Shown: positions 1-11,405 of the stretch, in pieces
How the letters are laid out: each line of letters starts with the position of its first letter
Position numbering within the stretch: position 1 is the first letter of the stretch
Assembly (NCBI GenBank): GCA_963680875.1
Contig: OY804585.1
Location: forward strand, 31,424,186-31,488,185
Source of the DNA: Bathymodiolus brooksi
Taxonomy: Eukaryota > Mollusca > Bivalvia > Mytilida > Modiolidae
Direction of reading: 5' to 3'
DNA length: 64,000 bases
The notes under the pieces: generated by a model
Seen by the model: only the letters and a program-made list of their open reading frames with translations
Databases searched by the model: none
What the model was told of the DNA's origin: nothing
Position numbers and translations under genes: made by a program

Positions 1-3000
1 TAACCATTACACCACCGATGAACCCACGATCTATCAGACTCGAGGCGAGCACGCTAACCATTACACCACCGATGAACCCACGATCTACCAGACTCGAGAC
101 GAGCACGCTAACCATTACACCACCGATGAACCCACGATCTACCAGACTCGAGACGAGTACGCCTAACCATTACACCACCAATGAACCCACGATCCACCAG
201 ACTCAATACGAGTACGCCTAACCATTACACCACCGATGAACCCACGATCTACCAGACTCGAGACGAGCACGCCTAACGATTACACCACCGATGAACCCAC
301 GATCTACCAGACTCGAGACGAGCACGCCTAATCATTATACCACTGATGAACCCACGATCTACCAGACTTGAGGCGAGCACGCTAACCATTACACCACCGA
401 TGAACCCACGATCTACCAGACTCGAGGCGAGCACGCTAACCATTACACCACCGATGAACCCACGATCTACCAGACTCGAGGCGAGCACGCTAACCATTAC
501 ACCACCGGCTAACCCACGATCTACCAGACTCGAGGCGAGCACGCTAACAATTACACCACCGATGAACCCACGATCTACCAGACTCGAGGCGAGCACGCTA
601 ACCATTAAACCACCGATGAACCCACGATCTACCAGACTCGAGGCGAGCACGCTAACCATTACACCACCGATGAACCCACGATCTATCAGACTCGAGACGA
701 GCACGCCTAACCATTACACCACCGATGAACCCACGATCTACCAGACTCGAGACGAGCACGCTAACCATTACACCACCGATGAACCCACGATCTACCATAC
801 TCGAGGCGAGCACGCTAACCATTACACCACCGATGAACCCACGATCTACCAGACTCGAGGCGAGCACGCTAACCATTACACCCCCGGTGAACCCACGATC
901 TACCAGACTCAAGGCGAGCACGCTAACCATTACACCACCGATGAACCCACGATCTACCATACTCGAGGCGAGCACGCTAACCATTACACCACCGATGAAC
1001 CCACGAACTACCAGACTCGAGGCGAGCACGCTAACCATTACACCCCCGGTGAACCCACGATCTACCAGACTCAAGGCGAGCACGCTAACCATTACACCAC
1101 CGATGAACCCACGATCTACCAGACTCGAGGCGAGCACCCCTAACCATTACACCACCAATGAACCCACGATCTACCAAACTCGAGACGAGCATGCTAACCC
1201 TTACACCACCGATGAACCCACGATCTACCAGACACGAGACGAGCACGCTAACCATTACACCACCGGCTAACCCACGATCTACCAGACTCAAGGCGAGCAC
1301 GCTAACAATTACACCACCGATGAACCCACGATCTACCAGACTCGAGGCGAGCACGCTAACCATTACACCACCGATGAACCCACGATCTACCAGACTCGAG
1401 ACGAGCACGCCTAACCATTACACCACCGATGAACCCACGATCTACCAGACTCAAGGCGAGCACGCTAACCATTACACCACCGATGAACCCACGATCTACC
1501 AGACTCGAGACAAGTACGCCTAACCATTACACCACCGATGAACCCACGATTTACCAGACTCGAGACGAGCACGCCTAATCATTACACCACCGATGAACCC
1601 ACGATTTACCAGACTCGAGACGAGCACGCCTAACCATTACACCACTAATGAACCCACGATCTACCAGACTCGAGGCGAGCACTCTAACCATTACACCACC
1701 GATGAACCCACGATCTACCAGACTCGAGACGAGAACGCTAACCATTACACCACCGGTGAACCCACGATCTACCAGACTCGAGACGAGCACGCTAACCATT
1801 ACACCACCAATGAACCCACGATCTACCAGACTCGAGACGAGCACGCCTAACCATTACACCACCGATGAACCCACGATCTACCAGACTCAAGGCGAGCACG
1901 CTAACCATTACACCACCGATGAACCCACGATCTATCAGACTCGAGGCGAGCACGCTAACCATTACACCACCGATGAACCCACGATCTACCAGACTCGAGA
2001 CGAGCACGCTAACCATTACACCACCGATGAACCCACGATCTACCAGACTCGAGACGAGTACGCCTAACCATTACACCACCAATGAACCCACGATCCACCA
2101 GACTCAATACGAGTACGCCTAACCATTACACCACCGATGAACCCACGATCTACCAGACTCGAGACGAGCACGCCTAACGATTACACCACCGATGAACCCA
2201 CGATCTACCAGACTCGAGACGAGCACGCCTAATCATTATACCACTGATGAACCCACGATCTACCAGACTTGAGGCGAGCACGCTAACCATTACACCACCG
2301 ATGAACCCACGATCTACCAGACTCGAGGCGAGCACGCTAACCATTACACCACCGATGAACCCACGATCTACCAGACTCGAGGCGAGCACGCTAACCATTA
2401 CACCACCGGCTAACCCACGATCTACCAGACTCGAGGCGAGCACGCTAACAATTACACCACCGATGAACCCACGATCTACCAGACTCGAGGCGAGCACGCT
2501 AACCATTAAACCACCGATGAACCCACGATCTACCAGACTCGAGGCGAGCACGCTAACCATTACACCACCGATGAACCCACGATCTATCAGACTCGAGACG
2601 AGCACGCCTAACCATTACACCACCGATGAACCCACGATCTACCAGACTCGAGACGAGCACGCCTAACCATTACACCACCGATGAACCCACGATCTACCAT
2701 ACTCGAGGCGAGCACGCTAACCATTACACCACCGATGAACCCACGATCTACCAGACTCGAGGCGAGCACGCTAACCATTACACCCCCGGTGAACCCACGA
2801 TCTACCAGACTCAAGGCGAGCACGCTAACCATTACACCACCGATGAACCCACGATCTACCATACTCGAGGCGAGCACGCTAACCATTACACCACCGATGA
2901 ACCCACGAACTACCAGACTCGAGGCGAGCACGCTAACCATTACACCCCCGGTGAACCCACGATCTACCAGACTCAAGGCGAGCACGCTAACCATTACACC

Positions 3001-5345
3001 ACCGATGAACCCACGATCTACCAGACTCGAGGCGAGCACCCCTAACCATTACACCACCAATGAACCCACGATCTACCAAACTCGAGACGAGCATGCTAAC
3101 CCTTACACCACCGATGAACCCACGATCTACCAGACACGAGACGAGCACGCTAACCATTACACCACCGGCTAACCCACGATCTACCAGACTCAAGGCGAGC
3201 ACGCTAACAATTACACCACCGATGAACCCACGATCTACCAGACTCGAGGCGAGCACGCTAACCATTACACCACCGATGAACCCACGATCTACCAGACTCG
3301 AGACGAGCACGCCTAACCATTACACCACCGATGAACCCACGATCTACCAGACTCAAGGCGAGCACGCTAACCATTACACCACCGATGAACCCACGATCTA
3401 TCAGACTCGAGGCGAGCACGCTAACCATTACACCACCGATGAACCCACGATCTACCAGACTCGAGACGAGCACGCTAACCATTACACCACCGATGAACCC
3501 ACGATCTACCAGACTCGAGACGAGTACGCCTAACCATTACACCACCAATGAACCCACGATCCACCAGACTCGAGACGAGCACGCCTAACCATTACACCAC
3601 CGATGAACGCACGATCTACCAGACTCGAGACGAGCACGCCTAACCATTACACCACCGATGAACCCACGATCTACCAGACTCGAGACGAGCACGCCTAACC
3701 ATTACACCACCGATGAACCCACGATCTACCAGACTCGAGGCGAGCACGCTAACCATTACACCACCGGCTAACCCACGATCTACCAGACTCGAGGCGAGCA
3801 CGCTAACAATTACACCACCGATGAACCCACGATCTACCAGACTCGAGGCGAGCACGCTAACCATTACACCACCGATGAACCCACGATCTACCAGACTCGA
3901 GGCGAGCACGCTAACCATTACACCACCGATGAACCCACGATCTACCAGACTCGAGGCGAGCACGCTAACCATTACACCACCGATGAACCCACGATCTATC
4001 AGACTCGAGACGAGCACGCCTAACCATTACACCACCGATGAACCCACGATCTACCAGACTCGAGACGAGCACGCCTAACCATTACACCACCGATGAACCC
4101 ACGATCTACCATACTCGAGGCGAGCACGCTAACCATTACACCACCGATGAACCCACGATCTACCAGACTCGAGGCGAGCACGCTAACCATTACACCCCCG
4201 GTGAACCCACGATCTACCAGACTCAAGGCGAGCACGCTAACCATTACACCACCGATGAACCCACGATCTACCAGACTCGAGGCGAGCACGCCTAACCATT
4301 ACACCACCGATGAACCCACGATCTACCAGACTCGAGACGAGCACGCTAACCATTACACCACCGATGAACCCACGATCTACCAGACTCGAGGCGAGCACGC
4401 TAACCATTACACCACCGATGAACCCACGATCTACCAGACTCGAGGCGAGCACGCTAACCATTACACCACCGATGAACCCACGATCTACCAGACTCGAGAC
4501 GAGCACGCTAACCATTACACCACCGATGAACCCACGATCTACCAGACTCGAGACGAGCACGCTAACCATTACACCACCGATGAACCCACGATCTATCAGA
4601 CTCGAGGCGAGCACGCTAAACATTACACCACCGGTGAACCCACGATCTACCAGACTCGAGACGAGCACGCCTAACCATTACACCACCGATGAACCCACGA
4701 TCTACCAGACTCGAGACGAGCACGCCTAACCATTACACCAACGATGAACCCACGATCTACCAGACTCGAGACGAGCACGCCTAACCATTACACCACCGAT
4801 GAACCCACGATCTACCAGACTCGAGGCGAGCACGCTAGCCATTACACCACCGATGAACCCACGATCTACCAGACTCGAGGCGAGCACGCTAACCATTACA
4901 CCACCGATGAACCCACGATCTACCAGACTCGAGGCGAGCACGCTAACCATTACACCACCGATGAACCCACGATCTACCAGACTCGAGGCGAGCACACTAA
5001 CCATTACACCACCGATGAACCCACGATCTACCAGACTCGAGGCGAGCACGCTAACCATTACACCACCGATGAACCCATGATCTACCAGACTCGAGACGAG
5101 CACGCCTAATCATTACACCACCGATGAACCCACGATCTACCAGACTCGAGACGAGCACGCCTAACCATTACACCACCGATGAACCCACGATCTACCAGAC
5201 TCGAGGCGAGCACGCTAACCATTACACCACTGATGAACCCACGATCTACCAGACTCGAGGCTTGCACGCTAACCATTACACCACCGATGAACCCACGATC
5301 TACCAGACTCGAGGCGAGCACGCTAACCATTACACCACTGGTTAG
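1..5345. repeat. 54/55-bp CpG-rich satellite array with nested 1.9-kb duplications
   Basis: About 98 head-to-tail monomers run in from the left edge and stop at the degenerate unit near 5345. Each monomer contains GATGAACCCACGATCTACC followed by a CTCGAG palindrome, and about five CpG dinucleotides, which is striking in an AT-rich region. Two main variant sites exist: GAGGCGAG versus GAGACGAG, and a 54-bp form (CACGCTAACC) versus a 55-bp form (CACGCCTAACC). The 55-bp form usually goes with GAGACGAG. Variants recur in the same order at an offset of 1901-1902 bp (for example 273-1408 versus 2174-3310). After that the offset drops to 1466 bp, as if eight monomers were lost from the second copy. 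The 54-bp units give long open frames in several frames at once, and the 55-bp units break them, so this is not coding. Confidence 0.97.
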
Positions 5346-5550
5346 CCCACGATGAACCAGTACTAATGATGAACGATTGTTGTGTTTATTTCATTTTAAG
5401 TATACCTCCATTGTTATTTTGGTTTTGAAAATTGAAATGACTATAATATACTAGTAGTTGATCCTTCTCTGTGTCGAAGTTAAAGTGACAAGTGATTTTA
5501 CAATCTGTTTAAGATCTGTTGTTATTACACGCCATGCTCCCCTTTAGAAC
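5346..5550. other. Unique AT-rich flank of the 54-bp array
   Basis: A short non-repetitive stretch lies between the array and the first SINE. No gene or RNA signal was seen. Confidence 0.5.
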
Positions 5551-5808
5551 TCGGGGCCGTCGTGATCGTATGGCAATCGGATTTAAAACTACCTGTGCAA
5601 TCAGTGCCTATCACCACTAAAGTTGCAAGTTCGAATCCCGCTCAGGCGATACAGTATTATGTGATAAATTTGTCGGTTACTTACGACAGGTCAGTGGTTT
5701 TCTCCGGGTACTCCAGTTTCCCCTACCAATAAAACTGACCGCCACCATATAACTGAGATATTGTTGAAAGTGACGTTAAACACCATAAACCATTAGAACA
5801 TTAGAACT
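5551..5808 (+). mobile_element. tRNA-headed SINE, tail type A (full-length copy)
   Basis: The copy has a tRNA-like head with a B box (GTTCGAATCCC near 5630). It continues through a middle segment (GTGGTTTTCTCCGGGTACTCC) to a tail ending AACTGACCGCC...ATATAACTGAGATATTGTTGAAAGTGACGTTAAAC. A second diverged copy at 18412-18650 aligns over its whole length, and several tail-only fragments occur elsewhere in the window. Such elements are transcribed by RNA polymerase III and mobilised by a partner LINE. It resembles the V-SINE-like elements reported as widespread in molluscs; the exact family name is not confirmed. Confidence 0.8.
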
Positions 5809-6320
5809 TGATTAGAGGTCATATGCAGGTGAACTTTCATATATGAATGGTTTTTGTATACATATATTTAAAATCACCCAATTAGAGAGATTTACCTTTG
5901 TTATATGATCAAAATAAAAACAACTCTGAAGTCGTTATTAAGATCTTGCCAGTAAAACACTCAGTGGTGCATCATGAGTTCATCTGGACATGACTTCTAA
6001 CCGGTTTCAGTCAAATGAACTATTCGAGTTATCCGGAATGGATAATATTCTTACTTCAAGCTACATAAGGAGATGACTTAATCCTGTTCGTGACTGCAGC
6101 AATAAACATGACACCAGCGTCCAAGTAGAGAAGATATACAAAAAAGTTTTTTAAAAAAATGCAGAGATTGTTAATTTTGTCTTTAAATTGTATTGAACAG
6201 TACACTTTAACACCATAGTTTACTAATCTTATTGTTAGATTTGAGCGACACGTCAGCATCTAACGATCATTTTTTAATTAATTGATAAATAATTTGCAGA
6301 ATTGTCTCCAAAACGTTAAG
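5809..6320. other. Intergenic region 3' of the TLR gene
   Basis: AT-rich sequence lies between the SINE and the stop codon of the TLR gene. It would hold that gene's 3' UTR on the minus strand. No canonical AATAAA was recognised close to the stop, and no other gene is visible. Confidence 0.4.
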
Positions 6321-8438
6321 CTAACCATCTAAAACTGCTATGGGCGAATGCCCAATTGGTCTTTGGAGAGATTTGACTGCAGCCTTCCAGAACAAATTTT
6401 CCCGTACACCATTTTGGTACCGTAAATATGGTGTACTTTCTAACAAGGTTTTTAATTGACTCGTCATATGTTTAGTATCAATATTTGTCAACATAATCAA
6501 CACTAATACATCTCTACCAAGATGGCGACGTCTTTCTAGGATGACGTCAACCTCCCATTGACACCATTCACTCTTTGCAAAATCGTTTGACATCACGACC
6601 ACAACTTTCCAAGACGTTCGAAGATACTTGTCAATGTTGCCTATAATTGTTTCGCCAATGTCAAAATCTCTTTGATGAATACACAGAAGAATGTTTGCTT
6701 CATTTTCCATTTTTCTCACAAATGTGTTGTGAACCCATTCTGAATCGGTTTCACAATATACAACAAACGCATGGTACTTGTAGTTTTCTCTGTCGTGTAA
6801 TTGGACGTTTCCGTTTCTCTGATTGTATGACACTCGTATTAGATAAATGTAGTTTGTGATATTTATCTGACATTTTACACAAACGATTATGATTCCAAAC
6901 GTTATAATTCCAATTATTGTCAGTGATATTGCCACTGTATACATAGGATCCCAGGGGTTACATATTTCCTCCGTTGGATTGTAGTCTTTTAAAAGAATAC
7001 CATGCATAGCTGCTGGGTGTCTGCATTTGTAACCACTCGGGTAATAAGCAATATTAATATGTGTCGATTTTATCCAGTTGACGAACCACTTCAGTTCGCA
7101 TGTACAAGAAAACCCATTTCTGGCCAGATTTATTGTTCTTAAAGATGATAACGTAGTTTGTGAAAAAGATCTTTCATTTATAAGTGCTATCACATTAGCA
7201 GAAATATCTAAACTTTTTAACGAAGACATATTTCCAAGCGTCTCATGGTTAATGTCATCGCTGTTTAAAGAATTGGCCCTTATGTCTAGTGTGCGTAAAT
7301 TCTTCATTTGTGGGAATAAATTCAATGGCAGATCTATTAATTGTGATGCAGCTAGATTCAAAACCTGGAGGTTTACAAGAGGGCTGAGTATAGTATGAAC
7401 TAAAGTAGCGTTTACATTCAAAAAACTATTTCCTTGAAGGTAAAGGTGAGAAAGATGGCGACAAAATGCGAAAATAAAATTGGGGTTATATCTGTCTATT
7501 CTATGAAATTGAATTTTATTATTAGAAATCGATAACTTTAGACAAGAGGTACAATTAAAAGCAAAGTCTTCAATAAATTCTAAATCTGTTAAATCATTCA
7601 ACCATATACTTTTCAAAATGTGTAGGTTAGCAAAAATATTACTTCTTAATCTAAGAATAGGTATTCCTTTTAATTTGATAGTTTGAAGTTTTGGAAGACA
7701 ATTGAATGTCTGTATGTGAATTCGTGCGACATAATTTTTATTAAGGACTAGGTTATCTAATTTTGGAATGTAACTTTCATTGTTTACATCACAAAAGTTT
7801 GGAATTTCTTCTATTCTGTTGTGATCCAATTTTAAATACCTCAAATATGGCAAATGATGCATGTAAATTTGTTTTATAAAGTTTCTAGTTAGTATTAATT
7901 TCCCTAAATGCTTCAAATATCGAAAGGAAGATAAATATATGACAACAAGTTCATTTGAAATCAAATAAATATATCTGATTCTGCTGCTGCCAAACGAATG
8001 GAACATATCTTTTGGAAGAGTGCCCCATCGATTATAATTAAAATGAACAACTTTTAAATTGTCCTTTTTCATATTATCAAGAGCAGTTTTCAAATTAATT
8101 ATATCAAGACGTGGCTCATTCGTGATCGCAAGAGTTCTTAAATGATTTATATTACAAAACGCTTGCGGATGGATATTGTGAATGTAGTTCCCAGACAAAT
8201 TCAATTTCGTTATAATATTGTGTGTTAGGTTATTAAATGCAGATTTCTCAATATTTGTCAAATTTGCATTCCATACTTTCAGTACAAAAATGTTGTGAGG
8301 TAGTCGTGGGATATAGGTCATGTTACCAGAGCAGATGGCTGTCCTTTTGTCATAAGAACAAAACCGTTTGTCGAAATCTTCTTCGTTTTCCCCCAACACA
8401 GCATAGACTATTAATACCAGAATTTGATACGAGTTCAT
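6321..8438 (-). CDS. Toll-like receptor (LRR-TM-TIR), 705 aa, intact
   Basis: This is a type I membrane receptor that would sense microbial or endogenous ligands through its LRR ectodomain and signal through TIR adaptors of the MyD88 type. Residues 1-16 (MNSYQILVLIVYAVLG) are a signal peptide. A short Cys pair (C27, C36) caps the N-terminus, followed by about 16 LRRs to residue 440. One C-terminal cap follows with C445, C447, C472 and C493, so it is a single-cysteine-cluster (vertebrate-like) TLR. The membrane helix spans about 500-521 and the TIR domain about 552-695, with box 1 YHAFVVY (555-561), box 2 RDFDIG (590-595) and box 3 FW (683-684). Box 2 has Ile where most TLRs have Pro. The first ATG is at 8436-8438. 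A good splice acceptor (TTATTTTGCAG) lies just upstream, so translation starts at this ATG after a 5'-UTR intron, and the coding sequence is one exon. The ligand is unknown. Confidence 0.93.
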   Translation of the reverse strand: MNSYQILVLIVYAVLGENEEDFDKRFCSYDKRTAICSGNMTYIPRLPHNIFVLKVWNANLTNIEKSAFNNLTHNIITKLNLSGNYIHNIHPQAFCNINHLRTLAITNEPRLDIINLKTALDNMKKDNLKVVHFNYNRWGTLPKDMFHSFGSSRIRYIYLISNELVVIYLSSFRYLKHLGKLILTRNFIKQIYMHHLPYLRYLKLDHNRIEEIPNFCDVNNESYIPKLDNLVLNKNYVARIHIQTFNCLPKLQTIKLKGIPILRLRSNIFANLHILKSIWLNDLTDLEFIEDFAFNCTSCLKLSISNNKIQFHRIDRYNPNFIFAFCRHLSHLYLQGNSFLNVNATLVHTILSPLVNLQVLNLAASQLIDLPLNLFPQMKNLRTLDIRANSLNSDDINHETLGNMSSLKSLDISANVIALINERSFSQTTLSSLRTINLARNGFSCTCELKWFVNWIKSTHINIAYYPSGYKCRHPAAMHGILLKDYNPTEEICNPWDPMYTVAISLTIIGIITFGIIIVCVKCQINITNYIYLIRVSYNQRNGNVQLHDRENYKYHAFVVYCETDSEWVHNTFVRKMENEANILLCIHQRDFDIGETIIGNIDKYLRTSWKVVVVMSNDFAKSEWCQWEVDVILERRRHLGRDVLVLIMLTNIDTKHMTSQLKTLLESTPYLRYQNGVRENLFWKAAVKSLQRPIGHSPIAVLDG

Positions 8439-8448
8439 CTTTAAATTC
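8439..8448 (-). promoter_or_regulatory. Likely 5'-UTR splice acceptor of the TLR gene
   Basis: On the minus strand a T-rich tract followed by ATTATTTTGCAG immediately precedes AATTTAAAG and the start ATG. This fits an intron in the 5' UTR ending about ten bases before the start codon. The upstream exon was not identified, so the promoter position is unknown. Confidence 0.5.
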
Positions 8449-8538
8449 TGCAAAATAATTTTTTTTTAGTTTTAAACAATAAATCACTGAATTGATACGA
8501 TTTAAAAAAAATATTTTAGAAATGACAGGCGTTCTGTG

Positions 8539-8702
8539 TACATTCTGACCTTTGAAGATGCCAATGGAGCAGAAAATGCTCACCCTTCAGGAGCATGAAC
8601 CGCTTAACCTTCCGGAGTTCACCACTATAATCAGTCGATTCGTGTTGGTCACTTTTTAGTCTTCTGTATAGTGCATTGTGGACCATTATCTTGTCTTTTT
8701 TC
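8539..8702 (-). mobile_element. Dispersed repeat R1, degenerate copy
   Basis: R1 is a roughly 240-260-bp dispersed repeat. Its plus-sense consensus runs from TTTGAAGATACCAAAGGGG through GGACAAACAACGATCTACAA and CGAACCCCACTAAAA to a CCGGAAGGGTAGGCAG block and GTGATAAGTCATGAATGAGG. This copy reads on the minus strand and keeps the middle blocks in rearranged form, with the TTTGAAGATGCC end at the left. Its position is just upstream of the TLR start. Confidence 0.5.
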
Positions 8703-9116
8703 ATTTGATTTGTTTTGTTTTGTTTTTTGTTTTATGACTTTTTTTATTGGGGTTGCTGCCCCCGGAAATTCGCGCCTGATTTACATGGGTAGTTATATAC
8801 ATATATGTAAAATTTTATTATCTTGTCTTTTTTGTTTTGTTTCGTTTTTTATCGCGCCCCAGAATTCAGCGCCTGCTTTACTCGGATATGTAGGACATCA
8901 TTATCTTCATGTCAGATAAGTCGTTTCTTTGGAAACCTCGAAGTAAATATCTGTTTATTTCGCAGCACCTTTCGATTTTTTATATCCCGGGACAAATTTG
9001 AACACCCTGATTTTTCCAAAGTAAAGGCATCGGTCCATTCCGTAACGATTACCATGCGACTTTAAAGATATTCAACATAAGCAATTAGCGGATATAAATC
9101 ATCGAAATCCTCATCA
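8703..9116. other. T-rich intergenic sequence with a weak direct duplication
   Basis: The block beginning TTATCTTGTCTTTTTT recurs about 120 bp later (near 8697 and 8818), each followed by a GCGCC-containing segment. This suggests an old local duplication. No gene is supported. Confidence 0.35.
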
Positions 9117-9224
9117 TTACATAGAGATTAATACACAAAAGTTCAGTCTCGGGCTGTTATGGAGGTCTCGGGATGATATCCGGGCTGATATGGAAAAGGT
9201 CATGCATTAATCTCTATATAAGCA
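9117..9224. mobile_element. Small hairpin MITE-like element
   Basis: Inverted ends of about 16 bp (ACATAGAGATTAATAC at the left and GCATTAATCTCTATATA at the right) enclose about 75 bp. The interior contains short direct repeats of the form TCTCGGG...GATATCCGGGCTGATATGG. No coding capacity is present. The class is unknown. Confidence 0.45.
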
Positions 9225-9268
9225 TTTTGCACATAGTCAATATCGATGCTATCTGATGATTTCACCCA

Positions 9269-10100
9269 CAGAGGCTAGGTGCGTCCGAAAAAAAAATACT
9301 ATATATAAATACAACAAGGGGAGGAACTCACTTGCTTGCATTTTTTTAAGTGGTCGTGTTAAATTGATCGTAACTTCAGAACGCCTTAATATTTACAAAA
9401 AATGTTTTCATCAGTCGAAAGCCAAGTAATTTTCTTTTCCAAAGGGACCCCAATTGTTAGTGTAGGCCTCCGAACTGCTGAGGTAAGCTACACGAACCAA
9501 GACAAAACGGCGTGAAAATCGGAGGTCGTACAAATGCTGGGTTAACTTTTTCGGAACATCTCTAGACTCTACATGACTTTTGATGAAAAGGGGAAGATCG
9601 TCAAATCTGTTCAACCAATCAAAACACCCGTTAGAACTCTCCCATATTTTCAAGTCTGTGTGTTTGGGGAGGATGGAAAAGGGATTTCTTTCAAAAAACA
9701 AACTTAAAGGGCATATAAATTGGTGAAAGGTAAGAAATTTTAACGTAATTTGAATGGATGTAAGTATTTAGCCAGTCAAAATGACTCGTTTACGCATGGA
9801 AAGTCTACACAGATGTGAAGTGGTTAACCCAGCATTTGTACGACCTCCGATTTTCACGCCGTTTTGTTTTGTTTGTGTAAGGTACCTCAGCAGTTCGGAG
9901 GCCTACACTAACAAGTGGGGTCTCTTTGGAAAGGAAAATTACTTGGCTTTCGACTGGTGAAAACATTTTTTGTAAATATTAAGACGTTCTGAAATTACGA
10001 TCATGCAATTTAACATGACCACTTAAAAAAAAATGCAAGCAAGTGAGTTCCTCCCCTTGTTGTATTATATAGGTTTTTTTTCGGACGCACCTAGCCCCTG
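9269..10100. mobile_element. Non-autonomous fold-back element with ~280-bp arms, hAT-like ends
   Basis: Long inverted arms at 9269-9551 and 9824-10100 differ mainly by point changes and small indels, and about 270 bp separate them. The termini CAGAGGCTAGGTGCG and CGCACCTAGCCCCTG fit the CAGNGGC ends typical of hAT elements. An 8-bp direct repeat TGATTTCA occurs at 9257-9264 and at 10101-10108. On the left it lies four bases outside the CAG end, so the target-site duplication is suggestive but not clean. There is no transposase. Open frames within the arms are mirror images of each other and not genes. Confidence 0.8.
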
Positions 10101-10280
10101 TGATTTCAGAACACACAGTTGTGTGGAGGGGAGGGGTAATTACCGTTTACGTGAAGTTATAGAAATCATATTCTCAATTTATTTTAATTGGAATGATACT
10201 TGCAATTCTAAAAGGCACGTGTCATATGGTAAACCACAAAATTTAATCAAACAAAGAACAGTTTGAAGAAACCAAGGTAT

Positions 10281-11159
10281 TAAAGGCATATTGTCTACCA
10301 AAATCGTAATTTTTTCATACCCAAAATTATTGTCGTAAATGATTTGTTTAAGCTATCACTAAAATGCTGCAAAAGATACGATTTGTGTTCTTTTTTTGAC
10401 AAAAAAGACTCAAAACTATCGTTATTGGAATTTATGTGCAAGATAACAAGAATTCAATTTAACCCGACTCTATTCATATGACCTTCTATGTGAATCCGTC
10501 TTGAGCATGCGCACTGTTTAGAAACAATAAACAACATGTGGAAGAGAAAGTGTCAACGCGTGGAAGAAAGCGGACTTTGACGGATTCAGAGAGAAAGAGG
10601 AATAGAAGTGCAGTATCTTTCAAATGGAACAAATGCAGGATATATGTAGGGGATCAGTTGGACCGTTGGAACGAACTGAAGAAAGTGCTACGCGTCCAAA
10701 CTCACGCTGAAGTGGCAAAGATTTTGCTTGATAGGTAGGCCGAGCATGTTGCCTTCTTTTCTCAATCGTTTTTCATATTTTATGAATATATGATGATGCC
10801 TATGATCATTTTCGGTAGATATTATTCAATATATGTAATTTTGCACCTGGCAACAGCAAATTATTGTCAATGAGTAGCATAAAACGGCTGTATTTGCGAG
10901 GTAAACAAACACGACGTGCTGCAGCATCCGGGCTACTGGCATAAACATATATAAAAATAGATTTGGCCTCGCTCAGGTCAGTGCATAATTAATTAGCTTC
11001 CAGTAACGATGGTCAGCTTTTTTAAATCGAAAAAACAACGTTTCGTAGCGTATTCGCCAATAATTCGGTGTTTAATCTTAATTTTATGAAGGTCAGTACG
11101 GAAAACGACAATCATTTTGGGTATGAAAAAATTACGATTTTGGAAGACAAATGCCTTTA
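10281..11159. mobile_element. 879-bp terminal-inverted-repeat element inserted in an R1 copy
   Basis: The ends are inverted copies of about 54 bp (10281-10335 and 11106-11159): TAAAGGCATATTGTC at the left and GACAAATGCCTTTA at the right. Both termini lie in a TTAA context. The left flank (TTTGAAGAAACCAAGGTA) and right flank (ATCAGAAGCCGCAAAT) join to make the start of an R1 repeat, so the element landed inside R1. The TTAA context is compatible with piggyBac or Kolobok-type transposition but is not decisive. The interior contains a protein-like segment at 10505-10737. Confidence 0.7.
10505..10738 (+). pseudogene. Protein-like exon fragment carried by the TIR element
   Basis: This frame has no in-frame ATG; the stretch after 10538 encodes about 66 residues. 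A basic segment (RKRTLTDSERKRNRS) comes first, then RIYVGDQLDRWNELKKVL, then THAEVAKILLDR. The arrangement of a basic N-terminus followed by a 'YVGxxxDRW...AEVAKxLLDR' pattern resembles uncharacterised proteins with many animal paralogues that I recall only loosely. The frame ends at GATAG|GTAGGC, which could be a splice donor. Upstream, GCATGCGCA at about 10505-10513 resembles an NRF-1 promoter motif. It may be a captured first exon or the remnant of the element's own gene. Function is unknown. Confidence 0.4.
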
Positions 11160-11289
11160 ATCAGAAGCCGCAAATATCTCATATTTTTGTAACATGCGTA
11201 TTTTCGTTAGCAGTAATTTAGGGATATCAGAGCGGACGTCATGGAGAGATGTACTCAAAACAGTTGTATGTGATAATGTTTGACAATGA

Positions 11290-11405
11290 CTTGTGACAGA
11301 GCGGTGATTGTCTTAGGATATTCCAGTTTCCCCAACAAAGAACAAAAACTAAACACCATGGTATAACAGGAATGTTGTTTAAAGTGGCGTTAAATAAACC
11401 ATCAC
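11290..11405 (+). mobile_element. SINE type-A tail fragment
   Basis: The segment contains recognisable tail blocks of the SINE at 5551: a TCCAGTTTCCCC-like block, then GGTATAACAGGAATGTTG and AAAGTGGCGTTAAATAAACC. The tRNA head is absent or unrecognisable. Confidence 0.6.

Noticed and set aside
18..5345. Long open frames with repeated MNPRSTRLEASTLTITPP and HYTTDEPTIYQTRGEHAN units
   Set aside because: They arise in several frames and both strands of a 54-bp satellite, and the 55-bp monomers shift frame repeatedly. No start context or splice logic supports translation.
9411..9701. 96-residue minus-strand frame within the fold-back element
   Set aside because: Most of it is inverted-arm sequence of a MITE, mirrored in the right arm. 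No transposase motif is present.
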